Shown here: positions 1 to 9,320 of the stretch, one piece after another | Position numbering within the stretch: the first letter of the stretch is position 1 | Layout of the letters: the number at the start of each line of letters is the position of its first letter | Made by a program: the position numbers and the translations under genes | Notes under the pieces: model-generated | Seen by the model: only the letters and a program-made list of their open reading frames with translations | Databases searched by the model: none | Told to the model about the DNA's origin: nothing | From: Dictyobacter aurantiacus | GTDB lineage: Bacteria > Chloroflexota > Ktedonobacteria > Ktedonobacterales > Ktedonobacteraceae | Direction: 5' to 3' | Length of the DNA stretch: 64,000 bases | NCBI RefSeq assembly: GCF_003967515.1 | Contig: NZ_BIFQ01000001.1 | Coordinates: 4,402,001-4,466,000, forward strand

Positions 1-792
1 CTTGCGTTCCTCTTCCAGTTCTTCTACCTCACCGGGACGCAGGTTGGCCTTCTCAATCTCTTCAATCTCGAAGCGCAAAAATTCCGCCCGACGTTCCTGC
101 TCGCGGATATTTTGTTGCAGGGAGAGCAGTTTCTTGCGCGCGTTGCGCCACTCGCTAACTTTCTCAGCCAGTTGCTCTCGCAGTGGTAGCGTCTCGGCGT
201 AGCGATCCAGAAAATTAATATGCTGGTCGGGTCGTAGCAGGCTGATGTTCTCGCTCTGTCCGTGGATATCTACCAGCCAGCTGGCGACCTGCTGCAAAAT
301 ATGTAAGGAGAGCGCACGCCCATTAATGCGGGCAACAGTACGTCCGGAACGAAAAATATCGCGCGTCAGGATCAACTGCCCATCTTCGGGATAGAGGTCG
401 TACTCCTGTAAGAGCGAGGACAGGGCGACCAGGGCATCGGCGCTCTGCGCGGCCCCGTTTCCGTTGGTGGCTCTGTGCTCGGCGTGCTCTATCAGGGTGA
501 GCAGAGGCGAGCCATCGGCTCCGGTGGCCTCTGTGTCCTCTTCAAATGGAAGCCAATCGGTGGGTGGCTGTGGCAACGCGCCGACCGAGAATACCCCTTC
601 GACGGTTGCGCGATCACAACCAGCGCGAACAAACTCGGCGCCGATCTTCCCACCAAGTAATGCATTGACTGCATCAATGATGATTGACTTACCCGCGCCT
701 GTCTCGCCGGTGAACACGTTAAAATTACGGTTCAGGCGAATCTGCAGGCGGTCAATAATAGCGAAATCTTTAATCGTTAACTCAATTAGCAT
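1..792 (-). CDS. recN: DNA repair protein RecN, N-terminal part (cut by window edge)
   Basis: SMC-like ATPase that acts in double-strand break repair. The reading frame starts at ATG 792 and is still open at base 1, so only about 264 N-terminal residues are present. The N-terminus shows the RecN ATPase start (MLIELTIKDFAIID) followed by the Walker A motif GETGAGKS and the IIDAV helix. The last visible residues are rich in Glu, Arg and Lys, as at the start of the coiled coil. It follows nadK by 15 bp on the same strand, the common nadK-recN pairing, and is probably co-transcribed with it. Family assignment is firm; the ABC signature half is not visible. Confidence 0.93.
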   Translation of the reverse strand, partial: MLIELTIKDFAIIDRLQIRLNRNFNVFTGETGAGKSIIIDAVNALLGGKIGAEFVRAGCDRATVEGVFSVGALPQPPTDWLPFEEDTEATGADGSPLLTLIEHAEHRATNGNGAAQSADALVALSSLLQEYDLYPEDGQLILTRDIFRSGRTVARINGRALSLHILQQVASWLVDIHGQSENISLLRPDQHINFLDRYAETLPLREQLAEKVSEWRNARKKLLSLQQNIREQERRAEFLRFEIEEIEKANLRPGEVEELEEERK

Positions 793-807
793 GATTTAAT
801 CGTTAAC

Positions 808-1692
808 TCAATGTGCGTGATTTGTATCGTTAGCAGTCAGGTTATCGTTTTTCAGCTTCGCGTTGATAATTTGATAAAAGTACGTTGGCGGTCGGCGCCT
901 GAGAAACCTGGTTGTATGCTGGCTCTTGCGGACTGTGATGATCGCGCCGTCCTTGATCTCTCGATTGAGTTGACCATCGGCCGAGAATACGCCATTCTGT
1001 GAGCCGGTAAATATCTGTAGCTTGATGGTTGCCTCTGGCTGGATAATGAGCGACCGGTCGGATGCGAGGTGGGCAGCAATCGGCGTCAGGACCATGCTCT
1101 GTACCTGTGGATGGAGCAGGGGCCCTCCCACCGCCATATTATAGGCTGTGGAGCCTGTGGCGGTCGAAATAATGATGCCGTCTGCGTAACTCGTATTATA
1201 GTAGTAATCATCCACCCAGACGCAGACCTGTACGACCCGTGGCCAGGTGCCGCGAGCGATCACAATGTCGTTGAGCGCCAGGAACTCCTCGCGCTGACCA
1301 TCTTGCTCCAGGACCGCTTGAAGCATCGCGCGTTCATCTACCCAGACGGAACTGTCACCGTTAAGATAATAGCCCAGGTCGGTTGCTATATCGTCTGGTT
1401 CCATCTCGGTCAGGAAGCCGACCCGTCCAAAGTTAACGCCGACAATCGGCGTGCCCGTACTCGCGCACATGCGGGCCGCATGTACGATCGTACCATCGCC
1501 TCCCAGGACCAGTATCAGGTCAACATCTTTGAATGAATCCTGGTCATAGGCAACGTCTGACTCAAGGCCTTCTTGATGGATATCGATGGCACGGACCGAA
1601 TGGCCCTGTTTCTGCAGGGTTTCTACAAGTTGGGCTGCGAACCTGGACGAAGCTTGCTTACGTCCCTGGTAGAAAATCGCGATTTTCTTCAC
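808..1692 (-). CDS. nadK: NAD kinase
   Basis: ATP-NAD kinase that makes NADP in the cytosol. The frame is open from 1788, but the best start is GTG 1692: it is preceded by GGAGAA at a suitable distance and the protein then begins VKKIAIFYQGRKQ, giving 294 residues, normal for the family. The diagnostic GGDGT motif is at residues 64-68, followed by NFGRVGFLTE and the substrate-binding stretch around DGIIISTATGSTAYN. It sits just upstream of recN in an apparent two-gene operon. The upstream extension to 1788 has no family resemblance and is not used. Confidence 0.95.
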   Translation of the reverse strand: MKKIAIFYQGRKQASSRFAAQLVETLQKQGHSVRAIDIHQEGLESDVAYDQDSFKDVDLILVLGGDGTIVHAARMCASTGTPIVGVNFGRVGFLTEMEPDDIATDLGYYLNGDSSVWVDERAMLQAVLEQDGQREEFLALNDIVIARGTWPRVVQVCVWVDDYYYNTSYADGIIISTATGSTAYNMAVGGPLLHPQVQSMVLTPIAAHLASDRSLIIQPEATIKLQIFTGSQNGVFSADGQLNREIKDGAIITVRKSQHTTRFLRRRPPTYFYQIINAKLKNDNLTANDTNHAH

Positions 1693-1811
1693 TAAAAATT
1701 CTCCAATTGGCAAGCGAGGGCGAACACGATGTGCCGCCCTTACATGTTTAGCCTCAGTAATGTTACGCCATGGGGCGTGTATTGTCAACTAGGTCCTTAG
1801 TATGAATGTTC

Positions 1812-3431
1812 TTATTTTTCCTGTTGGGCTCGTATGTGTTGGAGCTTTTCCTCCGTGAACCAGAGCACTTCTTCTTTAGAATGAACCTCGCCTTCTGCTT
1901 GCGCTTCCGCAATGGCTTCCAGCAGCTGACCAATCAGTGGACCCGGCTGTAGCTGGAAGTGCCGGATGAGCTCTTCGGATTGAATCAGGCGCGGCGGCAA
2001 GATCTGCTCACGTTCGCGGATGTAGCGCGTCAGCAGGGTGCGCACCGTGGCCAGGTGGCGCTGCCAGTGAATGGTCAGTGGCTCGGGTCCGCGCATAGCC
2101 AGGTGATCGGCCAGCGAGACCAGGGCCACGTAGATGCCGTTGGGCCCCATGTCGACGAAATAGCGCCGAATGGCTCTGGGGGTCACCGTGGCGCTGCTTA
2201 GCTGTCCCGGTCGCATGTGGTGCGCCACCACTTGCTGAATCAGCCTTTTGTCTTGCGTACTGATGCCCAGGCGCTGCGTAATCTGTTGCGCCAGCGGCAC
2301 GCCTGCCTGCGGATGGTGATAGAACGTGATATTCCCCGCTTCATCCACCGCCTGCGTGATCGGCTTGCCGATATCATGTAGTAGAGCCGCAACCTTCAGC
2401 GGCGGCGACAGCAACCTGGTGAACGAGAAGATCCCCTGTTGTTCCGCCTCCTGCAGCATTTGCTGGAGCTCCAACAGATCGTCGTGCTCGCCTGCATTGA
2501 GTTCCGAGCACCGCACCTCTTCTGGGGATTGTTGCAGGAGCGTGCCCAGCTTCTCCAGCATCTCGACCGATGCCAGAGAATGATCAAAGACATCCCAGTG
2601 GTGAAGACTGGGCTGGGCCATGCCGCGCGCCGGCTCCAGTTCTGGTATCAGGGCGGTGAGCAGGTGATGGGTGTCCAGGAAGAGCAGGTTTTCATAAGAT
2701 CCCTCGGGCCGTAGCAGGGCATAGAGCTCTTCGTGGATGCGTTCACGCGCTACCTGAAGGAGCAGGGAGGCATCGCGAGCGATGTAGCGCGCTGTCTCTG
2801 CTTCTATAGTCAAATGGTATTGCCGGGCGAAGCGCATGGCGCGCAGCAGGCGCAAAGGATCTTGCTGGAAGACCGTCTCGGTCGTGGCGCGCAGCGTCTG
2901 CGTCGCGATATCTCGCAGTCCCTGGTGAGGATCGATAATGGCTTCAGATAGGGAGGCACGTAGCTCTCCTGGTGATGCGGACCGCTCAATGAGCGCGATT
3001 ACCCCCGTAAAGGGGGCGGCCAGCGCATTAATAGTAAAATCTCGTTTCGCCAGGTCTTCCCGAATGTCAGACCCTTGCAGCGGCGAGATATCCAGCGTCA
3101 GCTCTTGCTGCTCATGCTTGACGATGACGCGACTGGCCTTTTCATGCATATGTGCGTAGAAGCCACCCAGGTGATCTGCCAGGCGACGAGCCAGGTCAGG
3201 AATATTGCCTGATGTGACGATATCCCAATCTACACAGGGTCTTTGCAGCAGGAGGTTGCGCATTGAGCCTCCTACCAGGTAGACCGGTTGTTCATACTCT
3301 TTCAGTAGCTGGCAGCTTTGTCGCAATGCCTGCAAGACCCACGCGGCGCGGGCCTGTTCTTTTTCTGTCATCCCCTGCTCACCAGAATATATAGGTAGAG
3401 ATAAATCAATTTCCGTCTGCGATCTCTGCAT
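1812..3431 (-). CDS. cca: tRNA nucleotidyltransferase / poly(A) polymerase family protein with HD domain
   Basis: Class II CCA-adding enzyme or poly(A)-polymerase relative that acts on tRNA 3' ends. The head domain shows the nucleotidyltransferase signature VGGSMRNLLL at residues 53-62 and the metal pair in DWDIV at 68-72. DPLRLLRAMRFARQ marks the RNA-binding helix region. A C-terminal HD phosphohydrolase domain shows HDIGKP. The start is uncertain: the frame opens at 3524, inside a long hairpin repeat, so ATG 3431 (about 539 residues) is preferred; ATG 3371 is also possible. Whether it adds CCA, only A, or only CC cannot be told from the sequence alone. Confidence 0.85.
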   Translation of the reverse strand: MQRSQTEIDLSLPIYSGEQGMTEKEQARAAWVLQALRQSCQLLKEYEQPVYLVGGSMRNLLLQRPCVDWDIVTSGNIPDLARRLADHLGGFYAHMHEKASRVIVKHEQQELTLDISPLQGSDIREDLAKRDFTINALAAPFTGVIALIERSASPGELRASLSEAIIDPHQGLRDIATQTLRATTETVFQQDPLRLLRAMRFARQYHLTIEAETARYIARDASLLLQVARERIHEELYALLRPEGSYENLLFLDTHHLLTALIPELEPARGMAQPSLHHWDVFDHSLASVEMLEKLGTLLQQSPEEVRCSELNAGEHDDLLELQQMLQEAEQQGIFSFTRLLSPPLKVAALLHDIGKPITQAVDEAGNITFYHHPQAGVPLAQQITQRLGISTQDKRLIQQVVAHHMRPGQLSSATVTPRAIRRYFVDMGPNGIYVALVSLADHLAMRGPEPLTIHWQRHLATVRTLLTRYIREREQILPPRLIQSEELIRHFQLQPGPLIGQLLEAIAEAQAEGEVHSKEEVLWFTEEKLQHIRAQQEK

Positions 3432-3473
3432 TATAGTATCATCCCTGTCTACCTGTAGACTGGTGGGGATGTT

Positions 3474-3530
3474 TATTGTATGTTGGAGTCGCGGAGGCGC
3501 ACCGCGCCTCCGCGACTCCAACATACAATA
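3474..3530. repeat. Long perfect hairpin P1
   Basis: 27-bp arms (3474-3500 and 3504-3530) match perfectly around a 3-base loop. The apical part is GAGGCGC-acc-GCGCCTC, shared in form with other hairpins of this window. It lies between the divergently transcribed cca and FHA-PrsW genes, so a simple terminator role is unlikely. Member of the hairpin family described in the findings. Confidence 0.9.
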
Positions 3531-3676
3531 TGGGCGTGTGATAGCTTGTCATTCCTGATAGTCCCATGTATAGTAAGAATATGCTCAGTCAGCAGCGAAC
3601 TGGCGTATGGTAATCGATGTGGGCGACCAGTAGCGGGAGAGGGGTGGTGAAGCTAACGAGAAGAGATAGCTGATTC

Positions 3677-5644
3677 ATGGTCACCATAGCCAGGGAAACT
3701 ATGAGAAAGAGGGGAGCAACAAGCGGCTGGCCGGCCCTTGTTCGCTGGGTGCGTTCCATGAGTGGAAGTCAAAATTATGGGGTGTTGCGCGTGGTGCGTG
3801 TGCTTTTGCCCGCCGACCCCGCCAGGCGCCCGGATACACATCCTCGTGGTCTGTTTCCAGAAGAGCGTCTGGTCTATGTGCTAACGTCTCGCGAGACGAC
3901 TATGGGGAGAGCCTTGAGCAATGATTTGATCTTAATGGACCCCAGCGTATCCCGTGAGCATGCGCGCCTGGTTTTCGACGGGGAGAATTGGTCTATTCAT
4001 AATGTCACGGACCAGAATATCCTGCACGTCAATGGGCATGAGGTTGCCGCCGGGGCACGGCATGTGCTGCACTCCCAGGATTTTCTGGTACTGGGCAATA
4101 CCATGCTGCAACTGATCGCTCCTAAAGGTGATCAAGATGCTTCTATCGCTTCCGCGCTTGACGATGATAAGGCTGGTGAATTACCGCTTCCAACTCCATC
4201 TCGGATCAGCGATGAGGCTGTGAAGTTTCCTGTTTCATCCACGGCTGCGCACCCCCGTGTTTTTTCACGCCTGCCGCTGCTGCCTCCCATCAAAAAGATA
4301 CCAGCGACAAATGGCAAAAGACACGAGGCGCATACTATCTCTCCTGAGACAGCGAGCCTGGAGGAACGTCAGACGGTTATGGAACTGGATGCGCGTGCCT
4401 GGGCCGAGGAAGGTAAGCTGCTCGGTAGCAGCATTACCCTTCAGTTTGCTCTTCCCAGGGTGCTAAAAAAAACGCTGCGCTGGACCATTGGTGGTCTGTT
4501 GCTGCTGGCGCTCTTGCTGAGCGCGCTGGCCGCCATTATTTTAAATAACCTGCTGGGGATCGTCTCGCTGGTGCAGGAAAGCCCTGTCAATATCTTATCG
4601 GTGCTGACGATTCCGATTGTGGCCGCGCTGGGTATTAATCTGCTGGTCAATTTCATTGATCGTTATGAGCGCGAGCCCTGGTTCTTACGCCTGGCCGCCT
4701 TCCTCTGGGGAGCCATCATCGCCATTCCGCCAACCACCTTTATCGAGGGAAGCGTTGATAGCTGGCGGAGTGCCATCCTGGGTCCGCAGGCTGGCCGGGC
4801 CCTGCATGCGCTCTTTTCAGCCCTCAATGCCGGCATTACGGAAGAGACCGTCAAAGGACTCGGTCTGCTGCTGCTCTTTTTTGTGCTGCGCGACGAATTC
4901 GATAACGTGACCGATGGCATCGTCTACGGTGCGTTGATCGGCGCTGGCTTTGCCATGGTGGAAAATATCTTTTACTTCGCCGGCAATCCCAAGGCTTTTC
5001 TCTTCTTACTGATCGGGCGCATCGTATTGGGATGGCTGAGCCACTCCACATTTACTATCTGCCTGGGCATCGCCCTGGGGTATATGCGGCACACACAGAT
5101 ACGCTGGCGGCAGATCGTGATCCCCATCATCGGCTATTTTATCGCTGTGGGATTGCATACCGCCTTCGACTTCATCAACTTTTTCGCCAACGCGCTGGTC
5201 CTGTCCTCGCCGGACAATTCAAATATTGTTATGTTTTCGCTCTTTGCCAGCATCGGCGACTACATCCTGCCGTTTATTGCCCAGATGGTGATCATCTATT
5301 GCCTGATTAAATCCCTGGCCCATGAGGCCGCCATTATCCGTGAGTTTCTGGCCTCGGAAGTGAGCAACGGGATCGTGACGGTAGACGAGTACGCCATGCT
5401 CCAGCATTCGTTTTTGCGTACCCGCATTGAGCGTAGCATACTGTTTCGCCAGGGTTTTAAGCAGTGGATGCGTGTGAAGGCGTTGTATCAAACGGAGATC
5501 GGCCTGGCCTTTCGCAAGTGGCATGTTAGCATGGGCGATAAGCCCAAACTCGGCTATATCCAGCCTGAGGACGCCTATCGGCGGCGTATTCAACGCCTAC
5601 GCCAGGATATTATTCTGGCCGAAGCCGCAAACTATAAGCTATAA
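3677..5644 (+). CDS. FHA domain - PrsW-type membrane protease fusion
   Basis: Predicted membrane protein of 655 residues. Residues about 60-155 form a forkhead-associated phosphothreonine-binding domain, with the motifs GRALSNDLILMDPSVSREHA and NGHEV. A linker follows, then a polytopic region from about residue 265 with the PrsW glutamic protease-type motifs: the E-rich ITEETVKGLG segment, a mid-membrane EN (GAGFAMVENIFYF) and a His-containing helix (GLHTAFDFINFF). PrsW-like proteases cleave membrane anti-sigma factors or similar targets; the substrate here is unknown. An FHA module suggests the protease is steered by Ser/Thr phosphorylation, and two kinases are encoded in this window. ATG 3701 and ATG 3758 are alternative starts. 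Confidence 0.8.
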   Translation: MVTIARETMRKRGATSGWPALVRWVRSMSGSQNYGVLRVVRVLLPADPARRPDTHPRGLFPEERLVYVLTSRETTMGRALSNDLILMDPSVSREHARLVFDGENWSIHNVTDQNILHVNGHEVAAGARHVLHSQDFLVLGNTMLQLIAPKGDQDASIASALDDDKAGELPLPTPSRISDEAVKFPVSSTAAHPRVFSRLPLLPPIKKIPATNGKRHEAHTISPETASLEERQTVMELDARAWAEEGKLLGSSITLQFALPRVLKKTLRWTIGGLLLLALLLSALAAIILNNLLGIVSLVQESPVNILSVLTIPIVAALGINLLVNFIDRYEREPWFLRLAAFLWGAIIAIPPTTFIEGSVDSWRSAILGPQAGRALHALFSALNAGITEETVKGLGLLLLFFVLRDEFDNVTDGIVYGALIGAGFAMVENIFYFAGNPKAFLFLLIGRIVLGWLSHSTFTICLGIALGYMRHTQIRWRQIVIPIIGYFIAVGLHTAFDFINFFANALVLSSPDNSNIVMFSLFASIGDYILPFIAQMVIIYCLIKSLAHEAAIIREFLASEVSNGIVTVDEYAMLQHSFLRTRIERSILFRQGFKQWMRVKALYQTEIGLAFRKWHVSMGDKPKLGYIQPEDAYRRRIQRLRQDIILAEAANYKL

Positions 5645-5823
5645 AGAATCGTACCGACTATAGTACATATGTAGCTATACTACCCCGCTGATGTGGTAGA
5701 GTATACATGTGATAAAGAAATCAGTTCAAGGTGTGACTGCGTCAATGGAGAGCAGCCCTGGCACCTCTAGCGCATGCTCGCATAAGCGCAAGCGCACCTT
5801 AATACAGAAAAGGATGGGTGATT

Positions 5824-6912
5824 ATGGAACTGGAGCGGGCCAACCTGCTACAGATCTATCGTTTTATGCGCCTCACCCGTGCCATGGAAGACCGCATTCG
5901 AACCCTGTTTTTACAGGGGCGTATCGTAGGTGGTGTTTACACGGCGCAGGGGCACGAGGCCACAACCGTCGGGGCAGCAATGACGCTTCGCGATGGGGAC
6001 TGCATTGTTCCGCAGCATAGAGATCTAGGTATGCACCTTGTACGGGGAGTCTCTCCTCGCAGTACGATGTGCCAGTGGCTAGCTCGCGGCAATTCCCCCA
6101 CCTTAGGTCGTGATGGTCAGATGCATATTGGTGATATGCACCAGGGCGTTGTTCCTATGATTAGCATGCTCGGAGAGTCGCTCCCCGTGGCATGCGGCGT
6201 CGCACTGACTATGAAGATGCGCAAACGTTCAACAATCGTCTTAGCCTCCTGTGGCGATGGCGCAACCAATACCGGCTCATTTCATGAAGCGCTCAACTTT
6301 GCCTCGGTGCAGAAGTTACCGATCGTCTTTGTGGTTGAGAATAATGGGTATGCCTATTCGACCCCTACCTCAAAGCAGTTTGCCATTCAGAACCTTTCCG
6401 ACCGTGCGCTCGCCTATGGCATGCCCGGTCACAGCGTCGATGGCAACGATGTGCTGGCCGTCATAGAGGCCGTCGGGCAGGCTGTTGCCCGCGCACGCAG
6501 CGGTCAGGGTCCCACTCTGGTCGAATGTAAGACGTTCCGCGTGCGCGGCCATTCAGAGGCGGATAAGGCCGATTACGTCCCCGATAATGTACGCGCCGAG
6601 TGGCTCAAGAAAGATCCTATTCAGCGCTTCGAGCACTATCTATTCCAGGAAGAAATCTTAACAGAAGCCGCGCGTAGCGAGATGGATGCGCAGATCAAGT
6701 CTATGGTCGATGATGCGGTACGCTTTGCCGAGCAGAGTCCCGCGCCAGATGAAACAACGGTTGCGCACTATGTCTATGCTCCCGATGGGCCAATAGCAAT
6801 GGTTGGTGAGCCGGGTGCGCTGGATACCCGCTATATCAATGCGTACGACAGTCGTACGGGCCAGCCGTTTCATACCGTGCAAAAGGCAGAGGAGGCCGCT
6901 GGACGACGATGA
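5824..6912 (+). CDS. pdhA: Pyruvate / 2-oxoacid dehydrogenase E1 component, alpha subunit
   Basis: Thiamine-diphosphate subunit that decarboxylates the 2-oxoacid and passes the acyl group to E2. About 362 residues. It shows HRDLGMHLVRG, the GRDGQMHIGD region and the ThDP/Mg motif GDGATNTGSFHEALNFA...VENNGYAYSTP. ATG 5824 is preferred, with AGGATGGG upstream; GTG 5818 is the alternative. It overlaps the beta-subunit gene by 4 bases (ATGA), indicating translational coupling. Substrate (pyruvate, acetoin or branched-chain acids) cannot be fixed from sequence; pyruvate is the default. Confidence 0.9.
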   Translation: MELERANLLQIYRFMRLTRAMEDRIRTLFLQGRIVGGVYTAQGHEATTVGAAMTLRDGDCIVPQHRDLGMHLVRGVSPRSTMCQWLARGNSPTLGRDGQMHIGDMHQGVVPMISMLGESLPVACGVALTMKMRKRSTIVLASCGDGATNTGSFHEALNFASVQKLPIVFVVENNGYAYSTPTSKQFAIQNLSDRALAYGMPGHSVDGNDVLAVIEAVGQAVARARSGQGPTLVECKTFRVRGHSEADKADYVPDNVRAEWLKKDPIQRFEHYLFQEEILTEAARSEMDAQIKSMVDDAVRFAEQSPAPDETTVAHYVYAPDGPIAMVGEPGALDTRYINAYDSRTGQPFHTVQKAEEAAGRR

Positions 6913-7898
6913 GTGATAGAAAAGTAACCTACCTGGAGGCCATTAGCCAGGCCATTCGCGAGGAGATGTTGCGCGATGACGCCGTCTTCCTCCTGGGAGA
7001 GGATGTGGGGTCATACGGTGGAGCATTCAAAGTTAGTGCCGGACTGCTGTCGGAGTTCGGCTCCGAGCGCGTGATCGATACTCCGATGTCCGAGGCAGCC
7101 ATTATCGGGTCTGCCGTCGGTTCAGCGCTGATGGGTATGCGTCCCATCGCTGAAATGCAGTTCATCGATTTTATTACCTGCGGCTTCGACCAGATCATCA
7201 ATATGGCGTCGAAGATGTACTGGCGTGTGGGAATGCCGGTCCCTATGGTGGTGCGCGGACCCTCCGGCGGTGGCACCAAGGGCGGTCCATTCCACTCGAC
7301 CAGCCCCGAAGCCTGGTTCTTTCACGCGCCGGGCATCAAAGTTGTCGTCCCTTCCACCACCTATGATGCGAAGGGTCTGCTCAAGGCCGCCATTCGCGAC
7401 AACAATCCTGTTCTCTACCTGGAGCACAAGTTGCTCTATCGCCTACCCGAACTGCGCGAAGAACTGCCGAACGAGGATTACGTCGTGCCGCTAGGGAAAG
7501 CCATCGTGCGTCGCGAAGGTGAAGACATGACCATCCTGACCTATGGCGCGATGGTTCATCAATGTCTGAAGGCCGCGCAAAGGCTGGAGGAGGACGATGA
7601 TCTGGAAGTCGAGGTTCTGGACTTACGCAGCCTGGCGCCATTGGACCGTGAGGCGATCACAGAGTCGGTAAAACGCACCAATAAGGTGCTGATCGTCCAT
7701 GAAGATACCCTGACGGGCGGGATCGGTGCCGAACTCTCGGCCATCCTGGCGCAGGATCTGTTTGAATATCTGGATGGTCCCATTACACGTGTGGCCGCCC
7801 CGGATGTACCTTTTCCCTATGCGCCGGCGCTGGAGGCCGCCTATCTGCCAAACGCTGACAAGATTCTTTCGGCCGCCAGAGAACTGGCCGCCTACTAA
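6909..7898 (+). CDS. pdhB: Pyruvate / 2-oxoacid dehydrogenase E1 component, beta subunit
   Basis: Partner of the alpha subunit in the heterotetrameric E1. 329 residues, the family's normal length. It shows LLGEDVGSYGGAFKVSAGL near the N-terminus, the IDTPMSEAAIIGSAVGSA block, the EMQFIDFI strand and the C-terminal transketolase domain with VLIVHEDTLTGGIGAE. The start overlaps the alpha stop by ATGA. The E2 gene follows after 67 bp. No E3 (dihydrolipoyl dehydrogenase) gene is visible nearby, so that subunit is probably shared and encoded elsewhere. Confidence 0.92.
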   Translation: MSDRKVTYLEAISQAIREEMLRDDAVFLLGEDVGSYGGAFKVSAGLLSEFGSERVIDTPMSEAAIIGSAVGSALMGMRPIAEMQFIDFITCGFDQIINMASKMYWRVGMPVPMVVRGPSGGGTKGGPFHSTSPEAWFFHAPGIKVVVPSTTYDAKGLLKAAIRDNNPVLYLEHKLLYRLPELREELPNEDYVVPLGKAIVRREGEDMTILTYGAMVHQCLKAAQRLEEDDDLEVEVLDLRSLAPLDREAITESVKRTNKVLIVHEDTLTGGIGAELSAILAQDLFEYLDGPITRVAAPDVPFPYAPALEAAYLPNADKILSAARELAAY

Positions 7899-7965
7899 AC
7901 GTGTTATACAGAATAGAGATCTCACAAATCTATCATCATAGAGGGGATGAAAGGGTGTACTTATT

Positions 7966-9306
7966 ATGCCAACACCAGTAAAAATGCCGCGCCTGGGCGA
8001 ATCAGTGGCGGAAGGAACCATTGGCTCCTGGTTAAAACAGGTTGGAGATACCATCGAGCGCGATGAAGCGATCGCCGAGGTGATTACCGATAAAATTAAC
8101 GCTGAACTGCCATCTCCGGTGGCCGGACGGCTGGTCAAGATTCTGGTCCAGGTCGATGAGACGGTGCCTGTGGGGACCGATATCGCCATGATTGAAGAGA
8201 GCGCCGATGTGACAGCGGACAGTGGCACGTCCGGCCCCGATGCCGCTCCGGTGGAGAGTGTGCGCGAGGCCGCTACCCCGCTGCCCGAGTCGTCGCAGCC
8301 CGTGGGCCTGCCGAGCAATGGTACGCGTGTGAAACAGCAGCGCGAAGACGAGGAGCGTCAGCGTATCTCTCCGCTGGCCCGCCGCCTGGCGCAGGAGCAC
8401 GGCATTAACCTGAATGATATCGCTGGAACCGGCGCGGGTGGTCGCGTGCGCAAAGAGGATATCCTGGCTTTTGTGGAGCAACGACAGAAGGTGGCTACTC
8501 CCGCTGCCGTGTATGCCCCGTCCGCTCCTGCCGCCGCGCCCGTTGCCCAGCAGCCTGCCCGGGTAGAGGTTGCGCAGCCCACGTCGGAGCAACTGACCGA
8601 GGCTGGTGACGAGGTGGTCTCCCCCAGTCGCATGCGCCTGGCGATCGCCGAGCATATGGTGCGTAGCAAGCGGACCTCGCCGCACGCTACCACCGTGGTT
8701 GAGGTCGACATGACCAATATCGCGAAGTGGCTGGCCAAAAACAAAGACGAGTTTAAACGCCGCGAAGGTTATGGCATCAGCTTTGTCCCATTTGTGATGA
8801 AGGCTGTCTGCGAGGGCATTCGCAAGTATCCGACCATCAACTCCACCTGGACGCCCGATAACAAGATCATCATCAAGCGCCACATCAACCTGGGCATGGC
8901 CGTCTCGACCGACACAGGACTGGTCGTTCCGACGATTTATGATGCTGACCAGTATACGCTGGCCGCGCTCGCGAAGCAGGTTAACGCCCTGGCTCAGCGC
9001 GCGCGGGCTAACAAGCTGACCGTTCAGGATATGCAGAACAGCACCTTCGTAGTGAATAATCCTGGCGTATTTGGTACAATTATATCTATGCCTATTATCA
9101 ATCAACCACATGCGGCCATTCTCAGTATGGATGCTGTCGTGAAACGACCGGTGGTAATTGAAGATGACGCCATCGCTGTGCGTTCGATGATGTTTATGTC
9201 GATGTCCTTTGACCATCGCATCCTGGATGGAGCGGGCGCCGGCGGCTTCCTGCAGGCCGTGCGCACCAAATTGCAAAGCTATGGACGCGACATCGATGTG
9301 TATTAG
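7966..9306 (+). CDS. pdhC: Dihydrolipoyl acyltransferase, E2 component
   Basis: Core acyltransferase of the complex, 446 residues. An N-terminal lipoyl domain carries the lipoylated Lys43 in TDKIN. A Pro/Ala-rich linker leads to the peripheral-subunit-binding domain (ISPLARRLAQEHGINLNDI ... GRVRKEDILAF), a second Ala/Pro linker, and the catalytic domain ending in SFDHRILDG, with the catalytic His near residue 417. There is one lipoyl domain only. lipA starts 14 bp downstream, so the enzyme that makes its cofactor is co-expressed. The closest families are E2 proteins of pyruvate and branched-chain complexes; substrate is not resolved. Confidence 0.92.
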   Translation: MPTPVKMPRLGESVAEGTIGSWLKQVGDTIERDEAIAEVITDKINAELPSPVAGRLVKILVQVDETVPVGTDIAMIEESADVTADSGTSGPDAAPVESVREAATPLPESSQPVGLPSNGTRVKQQREDEERQRISPLARRLAQEHGINLNDIAGTGAGGRVRKEDILAFVEQRQKVATPAAVYAPSAPAAAPVAQQPARVEVAQPTSEQLTEAGDEVVSPSRMRLAIAEHMVRSKRTSPHATTVVEVDMTNIAKWLAKNKDEFKRREGYGISFVPFVMKAVCEGIRKYPTINSTWTPDNKIIIKRHINLGMAVSTDTGLVVPTIYDADQYTLAALAKQVNALAQRARANKLTVQDMQNSTFVVNNPGVFGTIISMPIINQPHAAILSMDAVVKRPVVIEDDAIAVRSMMFMSMSFDHRILDGAGAGGFLQAVRTKLQSYGRDIDVY

Positions 9307-9320
9307 TAGAGGAATTTTCC

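Noticed and set aside
3432..3524. N-terminal extension of the tRNA nucleotidyltransferase
   Set aside because: It is translated hairpin P1 and adjacent sequence, so the real start is downstream.
5709..6020. Plus-strand frame overlapping the E1 alpha start
   Set aside because: Out of frame with the dehydrogenase subunit and lacking domains.
8032..9276. Long minus-strand frame opposite the E2 gene
   Set aside because: It mirrors a well-supported acyltransferase gene, has no ribosome site, and its composition (His/Arg/Gly) is that of an antisense frame.
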